The translations under genes and the position numbers were made by a program. The notes beneath the pieces are model-generated. The model did not search any database, was not told the origin of the DNA, and saw only the letters and a program-made list of their open reading frames with translations. Shown here piece by piece: positions 8,423 through 16,942 of a DNA stretch of 64,000 bases. Origin of the DNA: Clostridium lundense DSM 17049 (GTDB taxonomy: Bacteria > Bacillota > Clostridia > Clostridiales > Clostridiaceae); the NCBI RefSeq assembly GCF_000619945.1, contig NZ_JHVC01000007.1, positions 62,001 through 126,000 of the forward strand, read 5' to 3'. The stretch's first letter is position 1, and each line of letters begins with the position of its first letter.

Positions 8423-11400
8423 ATGTGTAAAGAAGCCACTGGAGCTCAAACAACAACTAGAGATATAAATAATGTTATTGGGAATCAATATATATTTAAT
8501 AACTCAATAATTGAGATTGCTGGTGCGGATGGAAGATTTAAATTAGATGATGTTGAGCTAAAAATCAAGAAATTGGAAAAAGTAGATTATTTAAGTCAAT
8601 TAAGTGAACATTGTAATCAAAGAAAGCTAGTTGCTAGAGATAGAATAGTCGAAGAGTTAAATGAGTTAATTAATAGTGAGTGCCAGATTATATTATATGG
8701 TGAACCAGGAATAGGTAAAACAGTATTGTTAAATGAACTATCAAAAGACAAAGAAGCTGTATATATATCAATTAAAGACAAATCAGCTGAAAGGGTTATT
8801 AAGTATCTAATTAAATCAATCGAAGTAGATTACAATTATGGAGAAAATAGCGATATTATTGATGTATTAGAGAGTTTACTTCAAATAAGTGGAAAGTTAT
8901 TCTTAATTGATGACTGTGAAAGTAATCCCGATGTTGTTAAAAGCCTTCTCAGTATAGAGAAATTTAGAAATAAATTTATATTTGCCTCAAGAAATGTGAG
9001 CATACTTGGTAATTATAATATAAAGACGTACAAAATTAAGCCATTTAATGAAAAAGAAATAGAATCTTTTATTAAAAATAATATAGTAAATATGAACGAG
9101 TTTGGCATGCAGGAATTAGTAGAATGTTCTCAAGGTAATCCACTTTACTTATATTATTTTTCTACATATCAAATAAATCCATTACCTAAAGGACTTAATG
9201 AATATCAACAATCAATTTGGAATTCTGTTTCATCAAATGAAAAGGAGCTATTAAATTGCATAGTCACAACTATGTTTCCTATCAATTTTCCAATTTTAAT
9301 GCAATCATATTGTGACATAATAGGGCAGCAGAATACACCAATGCAGTTAATGGAGACTATTTCAAGAATAGAATTTTTGTTAAAGATAAATGACCAAACA
9401 TATGAAATATTTCATCCTACATTTAAGGAGTTTTTGGTTAAGCAATTAAAAGGTACAGGCCTAATAAACTACTATAGGCAAATAATTGGGAATGCTTGTT
9501 TAGCTAATAGTGATAGTATAGAAGCGACTATACTTCTACTAGGACTAGAAAATGAAAAAGTAAAAGATTATTTAATAGAAACATCTAATTTCTTATATTT
9601 AACAGGATTTATACAACTTTCTGCAAAAGTATTGAATACTGGCTTGGAGGTATTTGATAAGGAGATAGAATGTTTTGAATATGGTTTTATAAATTATCAT
9701 TTAAGTAATGTTTATAAGGAGTTAAATGATAATAAAGAAGCGTACACTTGTATTGAAAAAGCAATAGAGTGCTTTCAAAAGTGTGAAGATAAAGAGTTTT
9801 ATATATTGTCATTAGTATTTCAAGCTAGTTTCTTAGCCGAAGATGGAAACACTGAGGAATGTCTAGAGCTTATGAATAGAATTTTGGAGAGTCTGCCTGA
9901 CAAAGAAATACCAAGGGCTTTCGTATACATTAATTTTTCGAGGATATATCTTTACTTTAATCAATATAAACAAGGAGCTATATATTCACGAAAAGCTATT
10001 GAATTGTTTAAGAAATTAGATGATAAACGAGGTATTAGTTGTGGTATGCTAAATTATAGCTCTTGTTTAGCCAATCTTGATGAAGAAGATTTAGCTATAG
10101 AATATTTAGAAAAACTATTTAATGATGATAAATTGATGGATATGCCAATTTTGAAAGCTGCTGTACTAAATAATCTAACATTATGCCATAGAAGAATAGG
10201 TAATTACGATAAGGCTAAAAGTTACTGTTTAGAATCAATTAGCATATGTAAGAAGTTGAGTTTATATAAGAAGATAGCGATGAATATTATAAATCTAGGA
10301 AACATTTATAGAGATGAAAAGAATTTTGCAGAGTGTGAAAAACGGTACTTAAAGGGATTGAGTATAGCTGAAGAATTAAATGATAATCGAGAAATTGGAA
10401 GAGCAAATGAATTGTTAGCAAACATCTATAATTTGCAGAAGCAATACGAAATGGCAATCATTAAGGCTAATGAAGCGATAAATTACAGTAAAAGTGTTGA
10501 AGATAATTTTAGAGTGGCTGAGGCACTTATTGAGAGATCTATAGCAAACAAAGGATTAGGCAATATGGAAGAATATTCAAATGATATTGATGCCGCAATT
10601 AACTATTATTTAAAAGATAACTTTTATGATACGGCATTATATTATCTATTTAAGAGTTGTAAAACTAACTATAAACTTAATAATTTGAATATTGTTGCTA
10701 GTAATATAGAGTTAATAAAAAATATTGCAAATGGCGATGATTTTTCAATTGATGAATTTGTTAATCAGCTAAAGAATGTAGAGGTAGAAATAGAAGATAG
10801 TGAGATATTAGATTTATATGAAGCAATGTTTAATAGTTATATTGCCTCAAGCAATGCCAGAAATATAGTATTTCAAATAGTAGATTTTTCAATTATATGT
10901 AAGAAGAATAAAACAATAGGTAAAAAAGTTTTTTTAAATGTTATCAATAAATTAATAGAATGCTGCATAAGTAAAAGTACATTATTGAATATGTTAGCTT
11001 TTGCCATAGAGCAATCTGGTGATTTGCTTAATATTAAAGAACTTGATATTTTAGCTGAAAAAATAGTACAATTGCATGAAGGGTTTTATTTTAGGGAGAT
11101 TTCTGATGGTTCTATAGTTTTTACAGTATCTTGGGTCAATGGTGCTGTTATACAAATAAATGCTATTAAATCTAATTCAGAATATAGAGTTGCTTTTGCA
11201 TTAGCGTTAATTATTTTGAATAATTCTCATTTCTTCTTTCAACAAGATATGAAATTCAGCATGAATATTATGGAGTTCTTTGTTATGGATTCTAACACAT
11301 TTGAAGAACAAGTAAAATCTATACCAGATGGATATTTTAATGAGCATGTATCAGCATTATTTCTTCAGCGAAATGCACTAGATGTACCTGTTGTAATGAT

Positions 11401-11626
11401 ATTACATAATGAATATGCAGTTATGGCTGACCATAGTATAAATGCTGATAATAAAGCATTTGTATGGATTCTAATGAATGTTTATCGAGAAGTAGTACAT
11501 CAATTTTATAATATAGAGCCTATAAATAGTGCTGAGCTCGCAAAAGAAGCAAGATTATTTGTTGAAAGACTTACAGGGATAAAGAATGTAATAGACCAAA
11601 ATGAGTGGAAATTAAATTTAGATTAG
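8423..11626 (+). CDS. STAND/NLR-like NTPase with TPR repeats
   Basis: 1067 residues from the ATG at 8423 (AGGTGAT just upstream; GTG 8414 is an alternative). N-terminus: the DINN segment shared with the preceding protein. Then a P-loop NTPase core: Walker A YGEPGIGKT (nt about 8696-8722), Walker B LFLIDDCE (near 8900), the sensor FIFASRN, and a winged-helix-like part ending FHPTFKEFLVKQL. Residues of roughly 400-760 form about nine TPR-like helical repeats (for example AVLNNLTLCHRRIGNYDKA, NIINLGNIYRDEKNFAE). The last 300 residues are unassigned. This is the architecture of signal-transducing STAND ATPases, in which the repeats sense a ligand and the NTPase oligomerises. It closes a three-gene unit and is followed by a strong terminator. 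An anti-phage role is inferred. Confidence 0.8.
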   Translation: MCKEATGAQTTTRDINNVIGNQYIFNNSIIEIAGADGRFKLDDVELKIKKLEKVDYLSQLSEHCNQRKLVARDRIVEELNELINSECQIILYGEPGIGKTVLLNELSKDKEAVYISIKDKSAERVIKYLIKSIEVDYNYGENSDIIDVLESLLQISGKLFLIDDCESNPDVVKSLLSIEKFRNKFIFASRNVSILGNYNIKTYKIKPFNEKEIESFIKNNIVNMNEFGMQELVECSQGNPLYLYYFSTYQINPLPKGLNEYQQSIWNSVSSNEKELLNCIVTTMFPINFPILMQSYCDIIGQQNTPMQLMETISRIEFLLKINDQTYEIFHPTFKEFLVKQLKGTGLINYYRQIIGNACLANSDSIEATILLLGLENEKVKDYLIETSNFLYLTGFIQLSAKVLNTGLEVFDKEIECFEYGFINYHLSNVYKELNDNKEAYTCIEKAIECFQKCEDKEFYILSLVFQASFLAEDGNTEECLELMNRILESLPDKEIPRAFVYINFSRIYLYFNQYKQGAIYSRKAIELFKKLDDKRGISCGMLNYSSCLANLDEEDLAIEYLEKLFNDDKLMDMPILKAAVLNNLTLCHRRIGNYDKAKSYCLESISICKKLSLYKKIAMNIINLGNIYRDEKNFAECEKRYLKGLSIAEELNDNREIGRANELLANIYNLQKQYEMAIIKANEAINYSKSVEDNFRVAEALIERSIANKGLGNMEEYSNDIDAAINYYLKDNFYDTALYYLFKSCKTNYKLNNLNIVASNIELIKNIANGDDFSIDEFVNQLKNVEVEIEDSEILDLYEAMFNSYIASSNARNIVFQIVDFSIICKKNKTIGKKVFLNVINKLIECCISKSTLLNMLAFAIEQSGDLLNIKELDILAEKIVQLHEGFYFREISDGSIVFTVSWVNGAVIQINAIKSNSEYRVAFALALIILNNSHFFFQQDMKFSMNIMEFFVMDSNTFEEQVKSIPDGYFNEHVSALFLQRNALDVPVVMILHNEYAVMADHSINADNKAFVWILMNVYREVVHQFYNIEPINSAELAKEARLFVERLTGIKNVIDQNEWKLNLD

Positions 11627-11640
11627 AAATAATGGGATTA

Positions 11641-11674
11641 TAAGCAAAGAGTATAGATGCTCTTTGCTTATTTT
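11641..11674 (+). terminator. Terminator of the STAND module
   Basis: TAAGCAAAGAG (11641-11651) pairs with CTCTTTGCTTA (11660-11670), followed by TTTT. It begins 14 bases after the STAND gene stop. Confidence 0.85.
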
Positions 11675-12197
11675 AAAAGTTAAGAGTATAGATGTTTTAT
11701 ATTTATTTATATTGCATATAATATTTGGCAGATTAATTGAAATGATTTGAGAACTTAAAAGACTATAAGTAACAATATACCAAGGAATAAGTGAGTCCTT
11801 TTTTAAGTTTATCTACCAATGTAATGGATGGTATGTTAAAATATAGTAAATGAATTATTAATTCTATTGAGTTTTTTAATAGAATTTCATGTAATAAGTA
11901 AAATAAAAAATATATTCTTATTTTAAGAAGGGAAAAGGTTGGAGTGAAATTCCATAATGTTGAGGTAATACGGCATCGTTCTGAAATTGAGGAAAGTAGT
12001 ATTATTAAAGTTATTTTTATAAACAAGCTCCCTAGAAGAATAAGGGGCTTGTTTATAATACCTTCAACTTCAGAAATACTCCTAAATGTTATGTGTCATG
12101 AAAATTGAAAGAATATGATTGATGAATGTCAAATTGTAGATTAACCTTTTGATAAGTAATAAAGTGGTAACTAATATCTATAGAAAGAGTTGATGTA
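11675..12197. other. Intergenic stretch, probable gene debris
   Basis: No gene called. Between about 11929 and 12030 the plus strand has a stretch of plausible codons (RREKVGVKFHNVEVIRHR) without start or ribosome binding site, probably debris. A reverse hydrophobic ORF of 87 codons over the same region lacks a ribosome binding site and is taken as a shadow. Confidence 0.3.
12017..12058. terminator. Strong bidirectional-type stem-loop
   Basis: TTATAAACAAGC (12017-12028) pairs perfectly with GCTTGTTTATAA (12047-12058); three further C/G pairs extend the stem past one bulged T. A/T-rich flanks on both sides would let it work in either direction. Confidence 0.6.
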
Positions 12198-13964
12198 ATG
12201 AGTAAACATTATATTAAGTATTTTATGTGGGGATATCAAACATATATGCGGATATCTTTACAAATAAAAGCACAGTACCTATTTGAAAGATTTGATAAGG
12301 ATTTAAAACCAGAAATACAGTTAGTGGGTATTCTAGACGAAGAATCTGACGACAAGTTTCCAGTATGTGTCGAGATTGATTCAGATGAGGAGAGCGAGAT
12401 TGAAAGCACTGTTATTCAATATTTAGAGATAAATACACTGGCAGAAGAGTTAAGAAAAGTTGATCCAAATTCAAATATGTTACATTCTGATCCACTCGCT
12501 CAAGAAAATTACGATAAAATAGTTCGTAATAATTCCTATCGAAAAGCTATTGAAAATATTATCTTAAAATCTGACTACTCTTCAGAAAAGAAAGTCTTTA
12601 TTTCTGTTCCTGTAAGAGTAGAGGGATATTTAGTTTTTGTAGTTTTAAAAATTGATAAACAAGCATATGAACGTAACTATTCACTTAGAAAGAACAATAG
12701 TAATAGATATTTTGTTTATACTTCTCTTCTTGAAGCACTTTGTATGGAGTACTTGAATGCAGCTTCAATGGCTTTGTTCGATCCAAATAGAGGGTTTGAG
12801 AGTATAACTGTTAGCGATGACGAACTAATTAGAAACGCTGCAAGAAAACTGATGTTCACAGCAGCAACTGCTGGTGACAATATTCATGGTGTACATGGAT
12901 TATATGATACATGTAACGAGATAGCATCAATGAGATATGAAGGCGTAGAAGGTGTAGGCAGTATCATTATAGCTAAGCAAGGTCATAAAAATATAAGAAT
13001 GAAATTACAACTTAAGAGACCAATTAATATTAGTGATCACAGAAAAGTTCGAAAGTTTTTGGAAATGTCAGGGGATGATGCATCTATTATAACTGACTCA
13101 TCCAGAATTTATGGATTAGGTGAGCTTAAAGGGGCTTATAATCCTGTGGAAGAGTCAGTATTTGAAGTTCGATTTATTGATCATTACGAGTGGATGCTAT
13201 TACACAATGATTCACCCATGATGATTGTTAAGTATGGTAATCCAACTCTTCCTAAAGAAGTGATTAAAAGATCAAAATTCTACTCAGATGCAAGTAGAAT
13301 GTTTAGTGGAATTAGTGAAAGACAAATTGACTCTTTATGGGATATTGTTACTGAGGCTACTAAACAAAAACATGGGACTATGCTAGTTATTTCTCAGGAA
13401 GCAAAAGAGGAATCTGTACGTCTTGGAAATCAGTGCTTTGAAATTGAACCGCAAAAATTACCATTAGACATGATAAATCAAGTGACAGCTATAGATGGTG
13501 CACTTTTAATTGATCCTCAATCTAACTGTTACGCAACCGGAGTCATTTTGGATGGTCTCGCAACAGATAAAGGAGATTCATCAAGGGGAGCAAGATATAA
13601 CTCAGCAATAAGGTATCATGAGTATATCAAAAATACTATTCCTACAATGCTTGTCATTATCTCAGAAGATGGAATGATTAATTTGATACCAGACCTAAGA
13701 CCGCAAATAGAACATTCGGATATATTGAAAAACATCGAAAAGTTTAGAGAACTATCTACTTGTGAAGAGCCTAGCGTCAAAATGTTTAATCAGCTTATGA
13801 AATACTTTACTTCAAATGAGTTTTATCTTACTAGCGAAGAGTGTAAAGAGATTAATAAATTGAGAGTCGAAATTGAATCTGGTAATTTGAACAGTAATGT
13901 AAGGATACTATACAGTGATTTAGAATCTAACACTGAGATGAATGAAAGTTATTACTTATCTTGA
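12198..13964 (+). CDS. Protein with divergent DAC (diadenylate cyclase-like) domain
   Basis: 588 residues, ATG start with a weak site (AGAGTTGAT). The C-terminal region, residues about 425-505, follows the DisA_N/DAC pattern: AIDGALLIDPQSNCYATGV at the canonical DGA motif, a loop, RGARYNSAIR where cyclases have GTRHRAA, then TMLVIISEDGMI matching the VVSEE strand. The DGA is kept, but RHR is replaced by RYN, so catalysis is doubtful and nucleotide binding without synthesis is possible. DAC-related sensor domains of unknown ligand are known from comparative surveys of nucleotide-based conflict systems. The N-terminal 400 residues are unassigned mixed alpha/beta. It overlaps a small downstream ORF by 23 nt. 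Function: probably nucleotide sensing in a defence context, inferred. Confidence 0.55.
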   Translation: MSKHYIKYFMWGYQTYMRISLQIKAQYLFERFDKDLKPEIQLVGILDEESDDKFPVCVEIDSDEESEIESTVIQYLEINTLAEELRKVDPNSNMLHSDPLAQENYDKIVRNNSYRKAIENIILKSDYSSEKKVFISVPVRVEGYLVFVVLKIDKQAYERNYSLRKNNSNRYFVYTSLLEALCMEYLNAASMALFDPNRGFESITVSDDELIRNAARKLMFTAATAGDNIHGVHGLYDTCNEIASMRYEGVEGVGSIIIAKQGHKNIRMKLQLKRPINISDHRKVRKFLEMSGDDASIITDSSRIYGLGELKGAYNPVEESVFEVRFIDHYEWMLLHNDSPMMIVKYGNPTLPKEVIKRSKFYSDASRMFSGISERQIDSLWDIVTEATKQKHGTMLVISQEAKEESVRLGNQCFEIEPQKLPLDMINQVTAIDGALLIDPQSNCYATGVILDGLATDKGDSSRGARYNSAIRYHEYIKNTIPTMLVIISEDGMINLIPDLRPQIEHSDILKNIEKFRELSTCEEPSVKMFNQLMKYFTSNEFYLTSEECKEINKLRVEIESGNLNSNVRILYSDLESNTEMNESYYLS

Positions 13965-14139
13965 TAAGAGTAATAGAAATGTAATCAATTTTAGCAACAG
14001 TAAACATGTTCATTCCCGAACATGCCCCTTGTTACGAAAAGGGGCTGATTTAGGGTGGTTACTGGAAATATCAAACATAGTTATAAGAAGCAGTAGAGCA
14101 CGTCGTGAATGGCAGGAACGTTTTACAAAAGATTATTAG
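13942..14139 (+). CDS. Small basic protein overlapping the DAC gene
   Basis: 65 codons. The ATG at 13942 lies inside the end of the DAC-domain gene with only GAG before it. The product is basic, with a HVHSRTCPLL centre and an Arg-rich end. It is not recognised. The overlap and normal-looking codons favour a real coupled gene, but it is short and lacks a good ribosome binding site. Confidence 0.35.
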   Translation: MKVITYLDKSNRNVINFSNSKHVHSRTCPLLRKGADLGWLLEISNIVIRSSRARREWQERFTKDY

Positions 14140-14205
14140 TGTACTGTGCAACCATAAGTAGATTCTTTTGAGTATTTTTTAATGATGAGAATATTGGAGG
14201 GTAAG

Positions 14206-14606
14206 ATGAAACTGGAACTTTAAAAACTATAGTAATACTATTATTTCTGTTTTTATGGGTAGTAGTACCATTTGTTTTCAACTCATCTATACCATTTATA
14301 GAATATGAATGGTGTAATGAATATAAATATTTGAATAATTATGCTGCAATGCTCATAAATTCTTTGCCTTTCATTTTATCATCTGTAACGTTAATATTAA
14401 CTATAATGTTTATAAAAATAAATAATAAAATTCTTCTTAAAGAATTAACAGTAGGAATATTAATTTCTTTATTAGTTTTTATACTTATAGTAGTGGTTTT
14501 TCTTTCAGAGCAAGATATACTTAATCAAGTTAATGATGTTTTTTATTTTATGATCCAAGATTTAATTTATGGTGTTTTTGTATTTTCATTGTTTTATCAG
14601 CAATAA
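14206..14606 (+). pseudogene. Membrane protein gene with 5' frameshift
   Basis: An excellent start (GGAGGGTAAG then ATG at 14206) is followed by only five codons before TAA. The neighbouring frame, open from the same place, reads LKTIVILLFLFLWVVVP and runs uninterrupted to the stop at 14606. Joined by a one-base shift near 14212-14223, the product would be about 132 residues with four membrane segments (around TIVILLFLFLWVVV, INSLPFILSSVTLILTI, VGILISLLVFILIVVVF and LIYGVFVFSLFY). The TTG at 14331 is thus not a real start. Family unknown. The frameshift could be a true mutation or a sequencing error in an A/T run. Confidence 0.5.
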
Positions 14607-14994
14607 TTAAACTTGTAAAATCTTGCAGTTTGATTGTGAAAGAAAGCAATATCTAAAAATTATTATAAAATATTTAAACACTACAGGTCTGGTTTAGAGC
14701 GTTGCAGATACAAATAGTTATACAAAGTTTTATTAAAAGTACAACTTCCGATTATCCATAAAATTGAACGTGTTTTATATATACCCATTTGGCTAATAAT
14801 AGGTAGTTAGCAACTATAAGCAGAACTATTTCTACAATTAATTACTAGTAGTTTGTGTTGACTCTTGACGCAGACTTTCTTTTTATTGATATTTATGTTC
14901 CAATAAATATATACTAGATGTATTGAGTTAGTACGGATTTGTAAATTTATATGCAGTAAAGATTATTTATATAAGCTATATGGGAGATGATGAT
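14607..14994. other. Intergenic stretch with two repeat-family members
   Basis: No gene. At 14743-14790 a degenerate member of the CTTCC-hairpin repeat (ACTTCCGATTATCCATAAAATTG). At 14952-14982 the leader motif GCAGTAAAGATTATTTATAT, directly before the ribosome binding site of the next gene. Confidence 0.45.
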
Positions 14995-15336
14995 ATGAAA
15001 ATTCCAATTGATACGAACCAATTTGAAGATTTTATTGTAGAAAACAAGTTGCTTGATAAAACAAGAGAGAACATGACTCAATGTCTAAAAAGCTGGTACG
15101 AGGACGATAAGGAACATTTTTTAGAGGATATGTGGGCAGATTTTGACACTGTAATAAATACCTATACCTTTGAAAATGAGGGTGTATCCTTTAGTAAAAG
15201 CTATTCTTATGAGCCACCTCTTGATTATATTTCAGTTTGGATTAGAATTTATGACAATGAGGGTAGCTATTGTGCGGAATATACCGCTTTTTATGACAAT
15301 GATTTGAATTGTTTTGATGATAAAATTGCTGGATAG
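14995..15336 (+). CDS. Small acidic protein, possible immunity-type
   Basis: 113 residues from the ATG at 14995 (GGGAG upstream; the ATG at 14980 would overlap this site). Acidic, Tyr- and Trp-rich, with the pattern of a small alpha/beta protein (FENEGVSFSKSYSYEPPLDY, then VWIRIYDNEGSYCAEYTAFY). No signal peptide or membrane segment. Such acidic single-domain proteins are common among immunity proteins of toxin systems, but I cannot name the family and no toxin is adjacent. It is preceded by the recurring leader motif described at 5176. Confidence 0.55.
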   Translation: MKIPIDTNQFEDFIVENKLLDKTRENMTQCLKSWYEDDKEHFLEDMWADFDTVINTYTFENEGVSFSKSYSYEPPLDYISVWIRIYDNEGSYCAEYTAFYDNDLNCFDDKIAG

Positions 15337-15380
15337 AATACTATAGTTAATACACAACATTTTAAAAAGGAGAAATATTT

Positions 15381-15539
15381 ATGAGATTATTGATAATAGG
15401 TGTAAGTGAGATAGTTAATAACATTTCTAAAGATGCACACTTGATTTATGTTTCTACAACAGTTGGACAAGGAAAAGACCAGGCTGAGAGTGTTATTCCC
15501 CATAAACGGTTGCCCGACGAAATTTGTGAGCTGATATAG
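15381..15539 (+). CDS. Small gene, probably frameshifted near its end
   Basis: AAAAAGGAG lies 9 nt before an ATG; 52 codons follow (MRLLIIGVSEIVNNISKD...) to TAG at 15537. A second frame then continues naturally from about 15531 as ADIDFGSSPEEIT to a TGA at about 15588, suggesting that the original protein was longer and has lost a base near 15530. Not recognised. A reverse ORF over the same bases is a shadow. Confidence 0.4.
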   Translation: MRLLIIGVSEIVNNISKDAHLIYVSTTVGQGKDQAESVIPHKRLPDEICELI

Positions 15540-15672
15540 ATTTTGGGTCAAGTCCAGAAGAAATAACATGTTTTTTTATAATATTTTGAATGTTTTAAAC
15601 TAATGTTTAAAATATGGCATATGAATGATGTAAACAACTAAATAAATAGTAATTTGAATGGGAGAAAAATTT

Positions 15673-16326
15673 ATGAATTATGAAGAAATAAAACATAAAT
15701 TAAATAATGTTTATTTTATCAACGGTACTGCCTATGCTGGAAAATCAACTGTTGTAAAAATGATATCAGATAGGTTAGGTCTTTATTTTTGTGGTGAAAA
15801 TTACAATCTTGATAAAGTTCTAACAAAAGTAAACCCTAAAGAATGTCCTAATTTATGCTATTTTAAAACTATGAAAAGTTGGAATGAGTATGTATCTCGA
15901 ACGCCAGAAGAATATGATGCATGGATTACAGGTGGACAAGTTGAAATTACTCCCTTTGAAATTGAAGATTTAATAGAATTATCAAAAAGTCAAAAGGTTA
16001 TTGTTGATACTAATATTCCAGTGGATATTTTGCGTAAAATATCAGATTATAATCATGTGGCCATCTTATTATCACCACAGTGTATGTCTGTAGATGAATT
16101 TTTTAATAGAAAAGATCCAGACAAATTATTTATCCTTGAGCAAATAATGAAAACAGAAAATCCTGAGATTACTTTAGAGAATTTTAAAAAATGTATTGAA
16201 AAAGTAAATAGTTTAGAACATTATAATGAGTTTTTGGATAGTGGGTTTAAATGTTTCATTAGAGAAGAAAATAGCAATTTAGAGGATAGATATAATCAAA
16301 TTATTAAACACTTTAAATTAGTATAG
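15673..16326 (+). CDS. P-loop kinase-like protein
   Basis: 217 residues from the ATG at 15673, with GGAG 8 nt before it. The N-terminal FINGTAYAGKSTVVKMI is a Walker A (GxxxxGKS) of the small-kinase type. KVIVDTNIPVDIL after about 120 residues may be the second strand with Asp, and FNRKDPDKLFILEQI contains a possible lid Arg. Overall it resembles AAA_18/shikimate-kinase-like ATPases of unknown substrate found widely in Firmicutes. It stands alone, with a double terminator about 100 bases downstream. It could phosphorylate a small molecule; the substrate cannot be read from the sequence. Confidence 0.65.
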   Translation: MNYEEIKHKLNNVYFINGTAYAGKSTVVKMISDRLGLYFCGENYNLDKVLTKVNPKECPNLCYFKTMKSWNEYVSRTPEEYDAWITGGQVEITPFEIEDLIELSKSQKVIVDTNIPVDILRKISDYNHVAILLSPQCMSVDEFFNRKDPDKLFILEQIMKTENPEITLENFKKCIEKVNSLEHYNEFLDSGFKCFIREENSNLEDRYNQIIKHFKLV

Positions 16327-16423
16327 AAAGTTTCTGTTTACAGTATGCCCATATTAATAATATAATTTATAATTCATTACTTATAAATATATTTATTACA
16401 CAAACTTGATAAATCAAAAAAAC

Positions 16424-16460
16424 AGCAGCATCCAATTACAAACAGGTACTGCTGCTTTTT
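16424..16460 (+). terminator. Terminator, AGCAGC family
   Basis: AGCAGCA (16424-16430) pairs with TGCTGCT (16450-16456), then TTTTT. Belongs to the recurring terminator sequence also found at 34107, 36315 and 41341. Confidence 0.8.
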
Positions 16461-16473
16461 TACTATTTTACCT

Positions 16474-16499
16474 AGCTCGAGTATTCTCGGGCTTTTTTT
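16474..16499 (+). terminator. Second terminator
   Basis: AGCTCGAG (16474-16481) pairs with CTCGGGCT (16486-16493) with one G-T pair, then seven T. It ends right before the GntR promoter. Confidence 0.8.
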
Positions 16500-16500
16500 A

Positions 16501-16529
16501 TTGACATAAGTGTGCTTAATGTATATAAT
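16501..16529 (+). promoter_or_regulatory. Promoter of the GntR-ABC operon
   Basis: TTGACA (16501-16506), 17-base spacer, TATAAT (16524-16529): a consensus sigma-A promoter. The following TGTATACACATACACA is partly palindromic and could be the operator of the GntR protein. Confidence 0.85.
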
Positions 16530-16564
16530 GTGATGTATACACATACACAGTTAGGGGTGATAAG

Positions 16565-16939
16565 TTGAATATTGTTCTTTCAAATACTTCGGAAAAACCT
16601 TTATATCAACAAATTAAAGATCAAATAAAATCATCAATATTAAAAGGTGAACTAAAAAATGGAGAGTTATTACCATCTATTCGTAATTTTTCAACGGATC
16701 TTAGAGTAAGTGTGCTAACAATTCGTAGAGTATATGATGAATTGGAAAAAGAGGGGTTTGTTAAAAGTCAAGCAGGTAAAGGGACTTTTGTATTAGCTGG
16801 AAACACAGATCTAATGAAAGATACAAAAAGATTAATGGTGGAGGATAAAATGTTTGACATGGTGTCCACAGCAAAAAGTATGGGAATAAGTAAAAAAGAG
16901 CTTATGGATATGATGGATATTATATATGAGGAGGTATAA
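16565..16939 (+). CDS. GntR-family regulator, YtrA type
   Basis: 124 residues, TTG start after AGGGGTGA. It has an N-terminal winged helix-turn-helix (PLYQQIKDQIKSSILKGEL, then PSIRNFSTDLRVSVLTIRR) and only a short C-terminal helical tail, as in the YtrA subfamily rather than the large effector-binding GntR proteins. YtrA-type regulators usually repress their own operon of ABC transporter genes, induced by cell-wall stress or antibiotics; the operon here fits. The gene is followed 3 bases later by the ATPase gene and preceded by a consensus promoter with a possible operator. Confidence 0.9.
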   Translation: MNIVLSNTSEKPLYQQIKDQIKSSILKGELKNGELLPSIRNFSTDLRVSVLTIRRVYDELEKEGFVKSQAGKGTFVLAGNTDLMKDTKRLMVEDKMFDMVSTAKSMGISKKELMDMMDIIYEEV

Positions 16940-16942
16940 GTC

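Noticed and set aside
7948..8439. 163-codon reverse ORF
   Set aside because: It is antisense to the small NLR-associated gene, has no ribosome binding site and an unnatural Ser/Leu-rich composition.
11763..12026. 87-codon hydrophobic reverse ORF
   Set aside because: No ribosome binding site, AT-driven Ile/Leu composition, and it runs through debris of a plus-strand frame.
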